DNA of 64,000 nucleotides from Isoetes taiwanensis. Lineage: Eukaryota > Streptophyta > Lycopodiopsida > Isoetales > Isoetaceae. Below the pieces are notes generated by a model. That model was not told the DNA's origin, made no database searches, and saw only the letters and a list, made by a program, of their open reading frames with translations. Shown here piece after piece: positions 49,500-61,352 of the stretch; the first letter of the stretch is position 1; each line of letters starts with the position of its first letter. A program made the position numbers and the translations under genes. The DNA is taken from contig JAJEKV010000002.1 in assembly GCA_021234155.1 (NCBI GenBank), positions 12,452,725 through 12,516,724 on the forward strand. The letters run 5' to 3'.

Positions 49500-51182
49500 A
49501 CCCTTTTTATTTTGTTAGGAACTCCGGTAAATCTAACATGGCAAAACCAGTGTGGTTTGTGACGTTATCTACCGGGATGGCCCGGGAGCGTCTTCTCTCT
49601 GATATCTCAACCACTCTCTATTTACTGAGCAACCACGATGCAAATTAGGGTAGAGAAGGTTTGTTCCAGTTGAAACTCGGAATCTGTTGAGGTAATTGTT
49701 GAGGTGCCGTATCCCACGAAAATTTCCGTTAGATTTTTATGAAAAGGTAATACAAATTTCCCGTTGTCCTTGAGGAGGCACGTGGTTTGCATTTCTTTTT
49801 TCAGTGATTTATAGATTGCCACTTTCATCAATTATTTAATTATTGCAGGTTTATTCATAAGTAGTTGGAGGCATGTGATTTATAGATTACCAGTTTCAAA
49901 TATCATTGGTAAATAGCGGAACACATGCCAAATAATGGTGGATAAAACAAGGGGCTATGTGGCACGATATGGATAAAACAAGGGGATGTGGCATGACAGC
50001 TAGCCCTCATGAATGTAGGGGGGAACCTCCTCCACCTGCGGATTTCCACCCGGAAACTGCCAGGTGGCGGAGGTTACCTTTACGCGGCCTCGCCACTGCA
50101 AATTCCCCACGTCTAAGAGGGGGTATAAAAAGTAGTTTTTTTTTATTGTTATTATTCTTTTTTTTTTCAGGCCGGCGTGTATTCCGCTAAAACGAGCCCC
50201 GGAGGTGTTTGTTATTAGCTAGGCGTGAGTGGTTAAGCGTCCATTGTTGGGATCTCACTTCAATTTGAAGTAGTTTTTCTTTAGTATTCGTGTTTTTGTG
50301 TTTTCTTGATTACTTATATGATTTTTGTGATGTTTTTGCGAGGTTTTTTCGTAGATCCGCTCCCGTAGTTCTACATTTTGGCAAGAAATCTTGGATTTAG
50401 TGTAGTGGAGTTGCCGGATTTAGTCTATTGGAGTGTATTGGTAGTCAGAGATGTTTCTTCAGTTACTTGCAGTTGCATGCAGCTCTTGTATGCAAGTGAA
50501 CACGTTTTTTCAGAGAAGATCAAGTTCTGCAAAATTTCGTGGAAGTTTTAAGGTTTTAAGGTTTCGTGGAATTTTCGTGTATTAAAAAATTAAGTTGTAT
50601 TATAATGTTATTGTATATTGTGGTGGCGGCGCCGCCAGAGCGCCGCCTGAAATTTAACACTGAAAAAACACTCAAAAACACTTAAAAAAAGACATGAAAA
50701 AAACTTAGGAGATAATCTTTAGGAATTTGCAGGTGGTGTAGGTTACGAGCTAGAAAAGAATGGGATGGCAATGAACAAATATGTTATGTCGTAGAAGATG
50801 GCCACACCTCAAATCTCGCATCTGCTACTACCATTATGGTTTGCTAGTTGATGAATGCATATGTTTATAACATAACATTTCAGTGGTTTATGGGGTGTAG
50901 TGAAACGCATATGAAAATAGGGCTTTAGAGACTCTTTACCTTTGTTATATTTTGGTATGGGCCTTTTTTGGGGTCGATTCGTGGGATTTGAAGATTTGAT
51001 TTTTCTTCTCTCTTTCCCCCCTTTTTTTAAGGGGAGAAGGGCACTTTAGAAGGTGAAATTATAGAGCTGTTCAAAGCTAACAAGCGGCTTTTGTCGAATT
51101 TGCATCTGCCAATTCCAGAAGCTTCTTCTAAGGCCAGATTCAGAGCTCCTAGGTAGGAATTCTAAAATCCCTTTCATTCGTC
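49500..51182. other. No gene recognised; short duplications and a GC hairpin
   Basis: A 31-bp duplication (ATGGATAAAACAAGGGG core) lies at 49939-49987. A GC hairpin GGCGGCGCC..GGCGCCGCC-like block at 50624-50650 resembles the GC palindromes of the 3.1/16.6-kb ends. About 50090-50200 looks like a CACGTC-bearing, pyrimidine-rich region. No coding block was recognised. Confidence 0.4.
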
Positions 51183-51752
51183 CCCATAAAGTTTACCTAT
51201 GTTTGTTTTAGTTAGGGCCCGAAGGGCCCAAAATTTTTTTTAATATAACAATCAGCACACAACTACCATTAACATTATTAACATAAACCATTGCATTTAA
51301 CACATTTAAATTAAAATCCCCCTTAAACCCCCTTTGGTTTGGGTGCATATTCACACGGGGGGTTACTCCGCAACGATTTGCTTGATGGGCATATTTGCCC
51401 TTTATTCCAAGATGGGACCGCATATAGCGATCCTCGCTTTGGGGTATGCATGTACAAGTTTTTTGTATATCGTATATTAAGGTTTGCAAAATACTATAAG
51501 GTTTGATAGAATGTACTTAATGGTATTAATTTTGTACATGTATTGTGAATATATTTTAAGGGCTCTCGCCCCTCGTGAACCCCCCGGTGAATATGCACCC
51601 AAACCAAAGGGGGTTTAAGGGGATTTTAATTTAAATGTGTTAAATGCAATGGTTTATGTTAATAATGTTAATGGTAGTTGTGTCTTGATTGTTATATTAA
51701 AATTTTGGGCCTTCGGGCCCTAACTAAAACAAACATAGGTAAACTTTATGGG
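51183..51752. mobile_element. Fold-back element, copy 2 (complete)
   Basis: Perfect outer ends CCCATAAAGTTTACCTATG face each other at 51183 and 51752. The arms are about 170 bp, including TTTAGTTAGGGCCCGAAGGG and the landmarks seen in copy 1 (25505-26040). The middle is about 225 bp of unpaired sequence with no ORF of interest. This copy shows the full terminal structure and so defines the family. No clear target-site duplication was found. Confidence 0.85.
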
Positions 51753-51849
51753 CCTAAATATTAATTACTAAAAGCACAATAACACACGAAGACAAATAAA
51801 TTATTTCCATGGCAAATGGATTCAATTGATGATTGCATGTATGCATTCT

Positions 51850-51990
51850 TATATACATGGCATTCAAGTATTACCCATTTTTCTCAAAACGTTGAATAAG
51901 CCGCTTAAGAATTTCCTAGCACTCTATATATACATGGCATTCGGGATATTCCCCATTCTTCTCAAAATAGTCAATAAGCCGCTTTTAAAG
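51850..51990. repeat. Tandem duplication of about 80 bp
   Basis: ATATACATGGCATTC, CCCAT(T/)TTCTCAAAA and CAATAAGCCGCTT occur twice in the same order (51851-51910, 51926-51986). Confidence 0.75.
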
Positions 51991-52699
51991 GAAGCCCCCG
52001 ACGAGACACTCTTGCAGATCACAAATAATGCAAAGATTGTCTTCTTGCCCTTGTAATTGCAACATTCATTCTGCGTTGATCACAAAGAAACCCCACCTAT
52101 GGCAACATTCATTACCAACAGCTTAAGACATGTTCCTCGTGGCATGTGCTAACTTCAAAGAAAAACTTCACATACAAAAAATATTTGTTGCTCACCTCTC
52201 GTGAGAGCATTTGAACGAACCATAGAAATAATAATTGCTTCTTTTCTCTCACTTTGAAACCCATCTACTATGCTGATTTCTAGCCCACTTAATAAATTTT
52301 CTTGATTTCAACTGTTTCTAGAAGTTGAACCTGTAAGAAAAAAGTTGTGCTCAATCAACAAATTTGGAACATCAAATAAACATCAAATGTTCTAGTTTCT
52401 CATTTTCTAACACATCTATTAGTTGTTGAAAATCGCATGCAGCTCTATGATGATCATCTCAATTTGGAGTAATACACAAACATCACAAGAGTCATTTAAA
52501 CATCGATAAAGGGAGTAGATAACATTGAACACGATGTCAATCTAAGGAGACAACAATAGCATATTGCTCCTTAATGGTGTTTAAACTTTGCACAACATTG
52601 ACTTGCACCACAATCCTTAGGCTTGGCAAAGAAGCTCGAGGTTTTACTACCCGCTCAAAGAGTCTCGATGTGAATAATTGCAGCCTTTATAATTCATCG
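51991..52699. other. No gene recognised
   Basis: AT-rich sequence with no coding block that I could link to the PPR remains that follow. Confidence 0.4.
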
Positions 52700-53680
52700 G
52701 CTTTTGAAGGATTGTGAACTCCTAGATTCCCAACCCAATAAGCGGGGGCATTTAGAATAGAATGGCAAGGATTCAAATCCCATACCGCAAGCTAATTATT
52801 TCTAAACTGTAATATCTTGACAGCACCGAGTAAAGTGAGCCATGTTATGGTGGTTGGTCGCATAGGGAGATTATTGATAAATTCCTCTCGCTTCATCCAA
52901 ACACCCCCGCCTGCATACAAGAAGGTTCTGAGTGCTCCTCCTTAAGCAAAATGTTATGGATTCACTCATGCAAAGGAAAAAAAGACAACTGTAGGTGATC
53001 AAACCCGCATGGCTTTCTGTGCGTAAAGGATATAACATCATTTGGCATGTGGCTCCTAAGTCGCATCACTCCAAAAAGATGGAGCACCTCCTCACCACAC
53101 CCTTGATAAGCATAAGCCGCAAGCATGGAGGTGCATGTAACAACATCCGGCTTCTTCATTGTCCGAAATATATCCAATGCGAAGGTCTAAACCGCCACAT
53201 TTCCCATACATGTCCACTAGAGCATTTCCTCTCGCAATGTCTAACTCGGCCGACTTGCTACAACATAAGCATGTATGTGTTTACCTTGAGCTAGTTCAGC
53301 CGGCAAAGACATGCATCAAGAATGCAGCAACCATAATGTTGTCCGGAGCCAATCCGTGTACCTTGCTCACGAAAAAGTTTTATAGCTTCATGCGGTCGGA
53401 TTCAAATAATTGCCATATACAATTCCAGTGGTAAAAGGGTCCAATACCGGGGTTTGGGAATGGATATACGAGATCCGAAATCATGCATGGAAGTCCTAGC
53501 ACGGCTCCTCGACACGATGCATCCATTGGACCCTCTCGTTCTTCCCACCATCACGGGTAGCCATCCATACACCTCGGCCAAGGCAAAAAAGCAAAAGCTC
53601 TTTTCAAATGTACGTGGGGCTTTGAGACGTTCCTTTCTCTCTGCGGTGCCGTCTAGTCCCATCTCACATGCTACAAATCA
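52700..53680 (-). pseudogene. PPR protein pseudogene (PLS/E class)
   Basis: Pieces in PPR order on the minus strand: HEAIKLFREKV-like and HGLAPDNIMVAAFL near 53380-53310; NALVDMYGKCGGLD near 53235-53190; DIFRTMKKPDVVTCTSMLAA and YAYQGCGEEVLHLFGVM at 53177-53050; EEFINNLPMRPTTITWLTLL and GAVK near 52895-52820, which is the E-domain start. Blocks are in different frames with stops between them. The full-length protein would be an organelle RNA-binding factor. No DYW domain was seen. The 5' part above 53680 is unrecognised. Confidence 0.75.
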
Positions 53681-54358
53681 CACCGACCTTTAGGGAAATT
53701 CCAAATACACCGTGGTGCAAAATCGGTCTTGGGTAGCGAGAAATCACCGTCCGGACGCCGCTTACAAGTGCTTAAAATCGGTGTGTTTTAAACACGACGC
53801 GCGTGATTGAAGTATTGACATGTAGGGCGCGCCCGTCAAATGACAGGTCGAGAGAATCATGAACATGTTTGGTGCGGAAACATGAATACCACAGAGTCCC
53901 GCCATATTCACGGATGGCGGGCTAACCCATCTTAATTCAAGCAAAATGGAGGGACTAATTGTTTCCAAGAATTGCCCGAACCGAAATTCAACAATTTGCC
54001 CTCACCAATTCAAGCAATACACGAAATCCGGGATAGATGAAACCCAATTCCTCTCCCTGCTCAATTTCTGAGCCATTGATGCAAGGAAGAGAGATTAGAT
54101 TAGAGATTGTATGCAAAGAAGGTAGCAATGAAGAAGAATTTCTCTTCTAAAGATTCGCCTTCAAAGACGAATAAGAAATTGAGACCCGAGTGACCGAGAA
54201 TAAGAGAAATTTCAGGAGAAATTTATGAAGTATTCAACCAAATCAGTACAAATGTTGATGACAATGACAAAGACCGATCCTTGATGTCTTCTTTGGAGGC
54301 AAAGGGATTTACCAATTGCTTCTATAAAGAAATCTAAGCAGGTTACTATGGCGAGCAA

Positions 54359-56110
54359 ATGGTGAAGAATTTGAAGGAAACAATGCAAGAACATAAGTTT
54401 GAGAGGAATTATGACATGCTTAGTGCAAAGGAAGTCCACCACGATAATGGCGGCGGCGGTACAAATGGTGTCAAGCCATTGAATCAAGCAGAGTGGCTGA
54501 TTGCTCAAAGATCATCTGAAAAAAGAAAAACAATTTCAAATGCTTTTCAAAGAAGGGTGCAAGCTAACAAAGGGAAGGACCTTGGTCAATGTTCAGGGAG
54601 GAGGAAGCGGATGGATAGCATGTTAGATCACAATAGAGAAGTCATTTATCAAGTTCGGGACGAGAAAATACAAGAGTTTCTCCATACAAGAAAGGCGTGA
54701 GGAAGTATGTATCGAGACGAGGGAATAAAGATGGAACATCCAATTCACCTTCTTGAAGTCACCAAGTAAGTATTCATCCTATATTGTAGGGTTCATTATA
54801 TGTAGCATTTATTTGGCATTCACACGATTTCCCAGGTTGGAATTCTACCTCGGTTTAGAGAGGAGAATCCTCATATCAAAATTGCATTGCAGACTTTTGA
54901 GAGGTTGAAACCTAGTTTTGTAAGGAGGATGCGTGAGAGGCATACATGCCGTTGCATTTACCACTTGAAATTTGAATACATCATGCAAGGATTGAACAGG
55001 CCGAGAAAATCGGGGTGGAGTTCATGACAATTGCAACCGCCATCGCGTGAGATTTGTGGCCCCGGCCCGTAATGTGCAGCCAAGGAGCATACAATCAAGT
55101 GTACCGGTGATTTATGGAGACAAGTTGTCGCAAAGCAAAGGTGATGATGAGGAGTGGTTTGATCATAACCGCTTGATGTTGGCGTGTAAAAATGTGGGTT
55201 GGATAGAATTAGAAAATGTCCACGAGGAAATGGATGGCACGGGTTCAAGTACTAGTTAATTGGAAGACATTTGAAAAGCAACACGTGGACCAGATGAGAG
55301 AATTCAGGGGATCCAAGAAAGGCTTTGAGGTACAAACTGTCTTTGAGATTAGTCTGTATGACAGAAGTCCCAAAGAATTTCAAGAGGAAGTGAAGAAGGT
55401 AATATCGATTTTGTTCCACACAATTACATAGCACATTGGCAGGCCAATCGGTTTAAGCAGGTGTGTGTCATCATTTTTTAAGATACAATTGTATACATTA
55501 TTGACTTTGCAGAAAATTACAAACATCAAGATCCGAATGAGCCCCAAGTCAATGACCGCATACAGACCAAGTTTCTATACTTGTTCACATAACATATAGG
55601 CATGACAAAAGTGCTGATATTCACATTTCTGTGCAGGCAGCAGAAGAAGGTCCAAAGAAGAGAAAAAGAACGGAAGGTTGGAGCGGTCGGGAATAGACTC
55701 AACAACGGTAGGAAGATCATAAAAGAGACTCACTTTTACATTTCCGATGATAAAGTGCATGACTCATTATTTGTGGAACACGCCTACAAAAGCATGTTGC
55801 ATGGCTTAAGGAGCGAGGAAATAGAGTATGAGAAGCATTGGTTTTGGAGTGATGGTCGCTCATCACAATTCAAGTCGGGGAAAACCTTTTTTTTTTTCTT
55901 AAGCGTGTACTTCACAATCAATGACAAGGAAATAGTGTGGAACTACTTTGCCTTTGCTCATGGTAAAGGTGAACATGATGGTGCGGTCTTTGTTATCAAA
56001 AGGCTGCTAAGTAAGGAACAACTCAAACCCAATGGTGTGCAAGCGAGGCATGCTAAAGATATTGTAAAATTTCGTGTACATATTTCAGCAAGATCTACCA
56101 ATCGATGAAA
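54359..56110 (+). pseudogene. Decayed transposase-like protein (FWSDG...SGKTFFF family)
   Basis: The first part (54359-54700) is a basic, helical domain (LIAQRSSEKRKTISNAFQRR). Around 54850-54960 frames give FREENPHIKIALQTFERLKP, SFVRRMRERHTCRCIYHLKF and EYIMQGLN, a Cys/His block known to me from transposon proteins that carry 'LRP-W...THS-C-C-x-x-H'. 55602-56108 gives HWFWSDGRSSQFKSGKTFFF, then FAFAHGKGEHDGAVFVIKRL and LSKEQLKPNGVQ, with an SDG and a GKGEHDG acidic motif in RNase H-like spacing. Frames are interrupted in the middle. I cannot name the superfamily and see no terminal repeats. Confidence 0.55.
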
Positions 56111-57548
56111 CGAGATGAGATCAAAAGATATTTTTGGAAAATTGAACTCCGCTTTGTTTGGAAGAATATGAAATTGAAACACTCAAAGGCACAAAGAAGA
56201 TTCATCAGATCGTCGGACGCTGCGTGGGACTAGACCAAGCAGGCTTGCTCATAGATGCACATCATGTTTTCGCTTTCGTTTTGCATGGATCATAATTGGG
56301 ACTCTGCATCAATCTGGTAGATTTGGAAAGTGGGAGGTAACTGACTTAAAACCCGGGAGTTGAGAAGAAAAAGGAGACTCTTGAACAAGCCAATGAATGG
56401 ATCAGTAATTTGGTAGAGGTAGGTGACAATTTTGCGGTGAATGCCGAGGTAGACAATTCGGAGGTGTGGACTTCTACATCCTCAAGTGCCATGTAACCCA
56501 AATGCACACTTGAAGATTCATACAAAGATGGATGGGGGCAAAAATTTGGAGTGCATGAGGTTATCTTAAGTGGATTGTATTATCAATTCTTGGGTAATTT
56601 CAAGTATATGTTGCTCACTAAACAACTTAGGAAGCCTCCGTACTTGACCATGTGGTAAGATATCCTAAAATTGATATGGAAAAGTAGAAGGCACAGACAT
56701 GCAATTTCCACGGGAGACCCATGAAAAAAATTATGGCGGTCTCCCAATAACAATGTAATTGTTTGACACTTAACGAAATTGATGTTATTCTTTTCAAGTG
56801 ATTTGTTGTTCAGCACCTAAGCATGTAAGCACATATTTTTTATATATATTAACAATAGTGAGGATGCACAAGGGTGGTGTGCATGGACACGCATTTCAAT
56901 TGAAGATTGAATTGTTGTTTATAAGAATGTAGATTTGTGACATTGGAATAAGGTTCAATTATTTATTTTGGTACCATCACTATCCCAACATTCTTGGCAA
57001 AATTATATTGTCAAGGCGTTTTCCTTGATGTGACATGTGTCAATTCAGTAGTCATACGAAATATTGCAGCCCTGATTCTGAATTAATTGTTCGTGGCGTG
57101 TGAGGTTTATCGTATAATCGACAGCAGCCTAAGCATGAGACTTAAGCGTGAGGGCCCACAAGCTCACGCCCGCCTACAAGCTCCGCCAATTCATCCGCCC
57201 ACAATTCCTCCTCACGCACTCAGCCAATCCTCCCAATCCTCCCAATCCTCCCAGGCATGAGGCGAGCGCGTGGCGAGGCGGAGGTCACCTCAGCCGGGCG
57301 CTTACTAAAGCGGCGAAGAGGTGTTCCCCCACTCTTCCCCTGCCGGGAAGTGCTTGCTGCCTCCCATCTGCTTTGCCTCCTCTCCCGCCCACTCTCACGC
57401 CTCCCGGTTTGAGGAGTCGATTTGATTCCTCATCTTTGATTCCTATGAGGAATGTGAGAAAATGAGAATCGGAAATGAATTCGCAGGAATATATCAAACT
57501 GTAATGCAGGGATGGATAGGCTAATCGGAAGAAGAGGACGAGTCCAGA
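56111..57548. other. No gene recognised
   Basis: About 56340-56600 may be the tail of the transposase-like protein (frames with EKKKETLEQANEWISNLVEV). CCAATCCTC is repeated four times at 57222-57252. The Pro/Ala-rich frame at 57148-57465 lacks any family resemblance. Confidence 0.35.
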
Positions 57549-57613
57549 AGAGGAAGAGGAAGAGGAAGAGGAAGAGGAAGAGGAAGAGGAAGAGGAAGAG
57601 GAAGAGGAAGACG
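57549..57613. repeat. (GAAGAG)n microsatellite, second array
   Basis: About ten perfect hexamers, the same unit as at 40956-41017. Confidence 0.95.
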
Positions 57614-57764
57614 AGGAAGGCGACTTGGAGGAGCTCAGGGCTTTCCTTAAAGGTACATGCAAATTTTCATTTGTTTCCTGTTTTCATTTTTTCGTTTGTT
57701 TAATCTTCGTTTGTTTAATTTTTCGTTTGTTTCATTTGTTGCAGATGGAGAATGAATGCAGGAG

Positions 57765-57897
57765 CAGATGAAGATGAAGAAGACACCCCTTGAAGAAGAC
57801 ACCCCCTTGAAGAAGACACCCCCCTTGAAGAAGACACCCCCTTGATGAAGAAGACAACCCCCCTTTGAAGAAGACACCCCCTTTGAAGAAGACACTG
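57765..57897. repeat. Minisatellite GAAGAAGACACCCCCTT
   Basis: Six or seven tandem units of about 17-24 bp (GAAGAAGACACCCCCTT, varying in C-run length). Long minus-strand frames here are repeat artefacts. Confidence 0.9.
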
Positions 57898-58545
57898 GCC
57901 TCGGGGCCAAAATTTTTGTAACAATTTTGTAAAATTTTGTACATTGGCCTAATGGCCTTTTTTATAAAAAATCTTGTTTACCATCAAACTTTGTTGTAAC
58001 TTTGTTTCTTGTTTCATTGAGATCTCTTCTTCTTCATCTATGAAATGTTATTTTTGTCTATCTATCAAATTTATGAAGTTCGAATTCACAATGCAAGTCC
58101 ATTCAGATTCTGGGCTTGAATGTAACAGATGCTCTAGCTCTTTCATTAGTTTCAAACACTAAGCATTTTAATCACTTTCAGCCATTGCCAGTGAGTAAAC
58201 CTTTGGAACACACGAGCACTTATGCAATAAAGCGACTACCTTTAAAAAGGTTATATGGCTTAACAATAAACGCGACCTTACCCGCATGACGGTAAAGCAC
58301 ATTATGACATTAAGCAACTACATAAAAGTATGTCACATCGCAAGACAATAAGCAAGATTACGCCATTAAGACTCAAACCATAGCACTTCAAAAGCAATTT
58401 TTTTTTTAAGCACTTGATAAGTTTTAAGCATCCCTTTCAATCGGCAAGATTGAAGTATATATAAACAATATAGCAAAACTTATAGACAAGTGCGCATTGA
58501 ACTACATAAACAATATAGCAAAAAACATTCTTAAATTAAGATATA
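57898..58545. other. No gene recognised
   Basis: AT-rich sequence up to the target-site duplication of the Mutator-like element. Confidence 0.4.
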
Positions 58546-61117
58546 GGAAAAATTACCCAAATACCCTTAATTCTCTAACTATTTCATTGCCCTTCATATT
58601 TCTTAAATTCGAAAATGCCCCTCTTTTTTTCATCGAATGCCAGTTCACACGGTTGAACGGACGTCGAATCTGCTAGATGAACGAACCGTAGATCGTTATT
58701 TGCTGCTTTAAAAAACTCCACTACTCTACCCAAATAGTCTGGAAGGTATAAAATAACCAATTAAGCTACCGCAACCAAGTAGTTCTCTCATAAGTAGTTC
58801 AACGTGCATTGGTCACACAAATACCAAGCTTATAAAAGGCATGATCCATACGCTTTTGAGCCTTCTTCCGTACCAAGAGGCCATTAACGTTAGCTTCTTC
58901 CTGAGGAATAGGCTTTCTAGGAAATGCAGCAGAGACAGTTACAGTATGCCCAGTCCAAAAAATAGTTACATAGAAGTGCATTCATATCCGGAGAAATAGT
59001 TACATTACACATTACAATATGATTATGCTTCAAAGAAGAATTGTTCATAACCTGGCTTTCCAGGATGGATCAAAACAACCAATGAATCAAAACAAATGTG
59101 TTTCTGTTTAATCAATGTGCTCAAATGGGATTCCTACATGTCCGCTCGTTGTGGCCATTATTACCACAGCGTGTACATTTGTAAATACGTTTTGCTTTAG
59201 TCTTGTCTTTCAGACGCTCACGCTTCCTCTTAGGGCCTACCAGGGAGGGCGCCTTGTTGCAGGTGGAAGCATTTCAGTCTCTTCTAGTTGGTTAAGATTG
59301 GCTGGATAAATAGCTCCAGCATATGAACTGCAATAAGAACTCAAGAAATAACCACGATGTGCATATAATTCTGGGCGTTGCCTTTTGAACAAAATTGCAG
59401 CCATGGCATGAGCACAAGGCAACTCAAGGGTCTGCCAATCCAAACCGCATGTCCGGTCTCAATATTAACAACATAAGAATGCTCGGGACCATGCACTTCA
59501 AAAACAAATGCATCGGAAGGAAAAATTCTATACCTTCTAGCACGCTTCGATTACCCCTGTCAATGTGTTGTTGTGCATCTTTCACTAATGCAAAAAAAAA
59601 AGATTTTCACCACGAGTCAACAATGCTTGTCCCTCATTATAATTCCTCTGTAAAAACGCCGCAAGTTGCCTCCGAATAATTTCCAACATTGATAGTAAAG
59701 GCTTGTCTCTCGGCTTCAAGTAGCCAAGAGTTCAAAGCCTCCGCAATGTTAGGCGTTAGATGACCGTAACGCTTTCCTTTGAATTGCGCATGGCCCAATG
59801 CTCACGGGCGCGGATGCAAGTATCCAATCGATTGCATCATTATTCATTCCTCTCATGCACATAATGGCTTCATTGAACCCTCTATAGATTGTGCATATGC
59901 AGCTTTCCAAAACAACTTAGGATGAACTCACCATTGTTGCACTTCTTTTTCAGATTTGCATCAAGATGCCTCATACAAAAAGCATGTTCACAACTGGGAA
60001 TCGAGATCCATACCGGCAACAATCCCTTCATTCTATCTGGACACGAAAGTAATAGGCTCAGAACTTTGAATACTATTACGTAACAACCGCAAAACCAAAC
60101 CCAATTGTCTTCACTTTCGTTGTCAATGAATCCGAATGCAATAGGATAAAGCGCCCATTCGCATCAATGCCGTTGCACATAGTAAATGGCCAAGGTACTT
60201 GCACGTGAGAAATGTCCCATCTAAACCAATGAATGGACGCACAAAATTCCCCCATCCTTGAAGACAGGGAACCAAATGCCAAAAAAAGTCGTAAAATTTG
60301 CCATCCGCAGTTTCTTGCACAAGAGCTATTGTACCTGGATTGGCTACTGCAATTGCTTCACAATATCCTGCAACTTTCTTATATGCTGCAGAGTAATCCC
60401 CATGAATCAAACCAAGAGCATGTTTGATAGCATTATAAGCAAGTTTGTAACTTATTTCCGTACCGGTTCCCTTCTATAATAATCCCGCAGAATCTGTTTT
60501 GGCTTATAACTTGAATCATCTCTAATCTTGCCCAAAAACTTTGTAGCCAACATGACAGCAGAAGCTTCTTTGTTGCACAGCTTGGTTATGCCTCCACAAG
60601 TATGCATGCTAATAAAATTCTTGATTTCACATCTTGGTCCACCATGTATAACTGATGCATGCAAACGCCATGGACATGATTGATCCCGACAAGACATCGT
60701 GAACTTTGGTTTTATCCGACCGCGAACTTTTAATTCTACATGGCAAGCGAATAGCATCTTCTCGATAGCATTACGAGCTGCAAGATTGAATCATCTTGTG
60801 CTTCTAACTTTAAATCCATTGAATTGAAACCGCCCTTACCTTAGCATGCATGAGAACTAAGAAGCATATTGTTTGTAGAATCCCCAATCACGGGCGGCAA
60901 AAGAGAAAGCAGAGCATGAACTCCAAGCAAAGAATCGATGAAAATTTGAGGGAAGAATAGAGAGGTTTGATGAAAATCGGGATAGGGAGGAGGTCTGGCG
61001 GGATGGTAGGTGGTGACAGCACACAAAAAGGAAGAATAGGGGCATTTTCGAATTTAGGAAATGTGAAGGGCAACTGGGAAATAGTTAGAAAATTAAAGGG
61101 TATTTGGGTAATTTTCC
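58546..61117 (-). mobile_element. Mutator-like element (MULE) with intact TIRs and TSD
   Basis: Ends GGAAAAATTACCC (58546) and GGGTAATTTTCC (61117) are inverted. The TIRs extend about 85 bp, sharing CCCAAATACCCTT, CTCTAACTATTTC, GCCCTTCA and AAATTCGAAAATGCCCCT. The element is flanked by TTAAGATATA (58536-58545) and TTAAGATAAA (61118-61127), a 10-bp duplication with one mismatch. Target duplications of 9-11 bp are diagnostic of MULEs. It is 2,572 bp long and carries a transposase on the minus strand. The near-identical flanks mean a fairly recent insertion. Confidence 0.93.
59124..60819 (-). pseudogene. MULE (MuDR-type) transposase, frameshifted
   Basis: The domain order is complete. MuDR DNA-binding part: FACHVELKVRGRIKPKFTMS, CRDQSCPWRLHASV, HTCGGITKLCNK (60757-60560). 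Start of the DDE domain: FIGLDGTFLTCKYLGHLLCA near 60222-60165, with the first catalytic Asp. MULE C-H block: DRMKGLLPVW then CEHAFCMRHLDANLKKK near 60035-59945. SWIM zinc finger: WQTLELPCAHAMAAILF near 59437-59390. C-terminal CCHC knuckle: CTRCGNNGHNERTC near 59182-59140, then a stop. At least four frame changes separate these blocks, so it is probably inactive unless they are sequence errors. Confidence 0.88.
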
Positions 61118-61352
61118 TTAAGATAAAGATGGTACATGAAAAGTGTAGGATTCCTTGGCCTAAATAAATGACAAACAGACCAATAATCATGGAGAATGAC
61201 AAGCATCATCACCATAAACCTTCTCCAATTCCTCCTTCACAAAACAAGGCGCAAAATTGTTTTCCAGAAAGTCTTTCCAAGCATAGCTTCATAATCTTTC
61301 TATCTGTCTTAGGCCAAGGCTTGTATCTATGTGTATTCTTCACCAAGTAACT

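Noticed and set aside
50215-50260. GTGAGTGGTTAAGCG, a tRNA A-box-like string
   Set aside because: No B box or cloverleaf follows; too weak for a tRNA or SINE call.
52760-52795. GGATTCAAATCCC, a possible tRNA B box
   Set aside because: No acceptor stem or anticodon arm can be folded around it, and it lies in the PPR pseudogene.
57647-57944. Gly/Phe/Ser-rich minus-strand frames
   Set aside because: Shadows of the GAAGAAGACACCCCCTT minisatellite.
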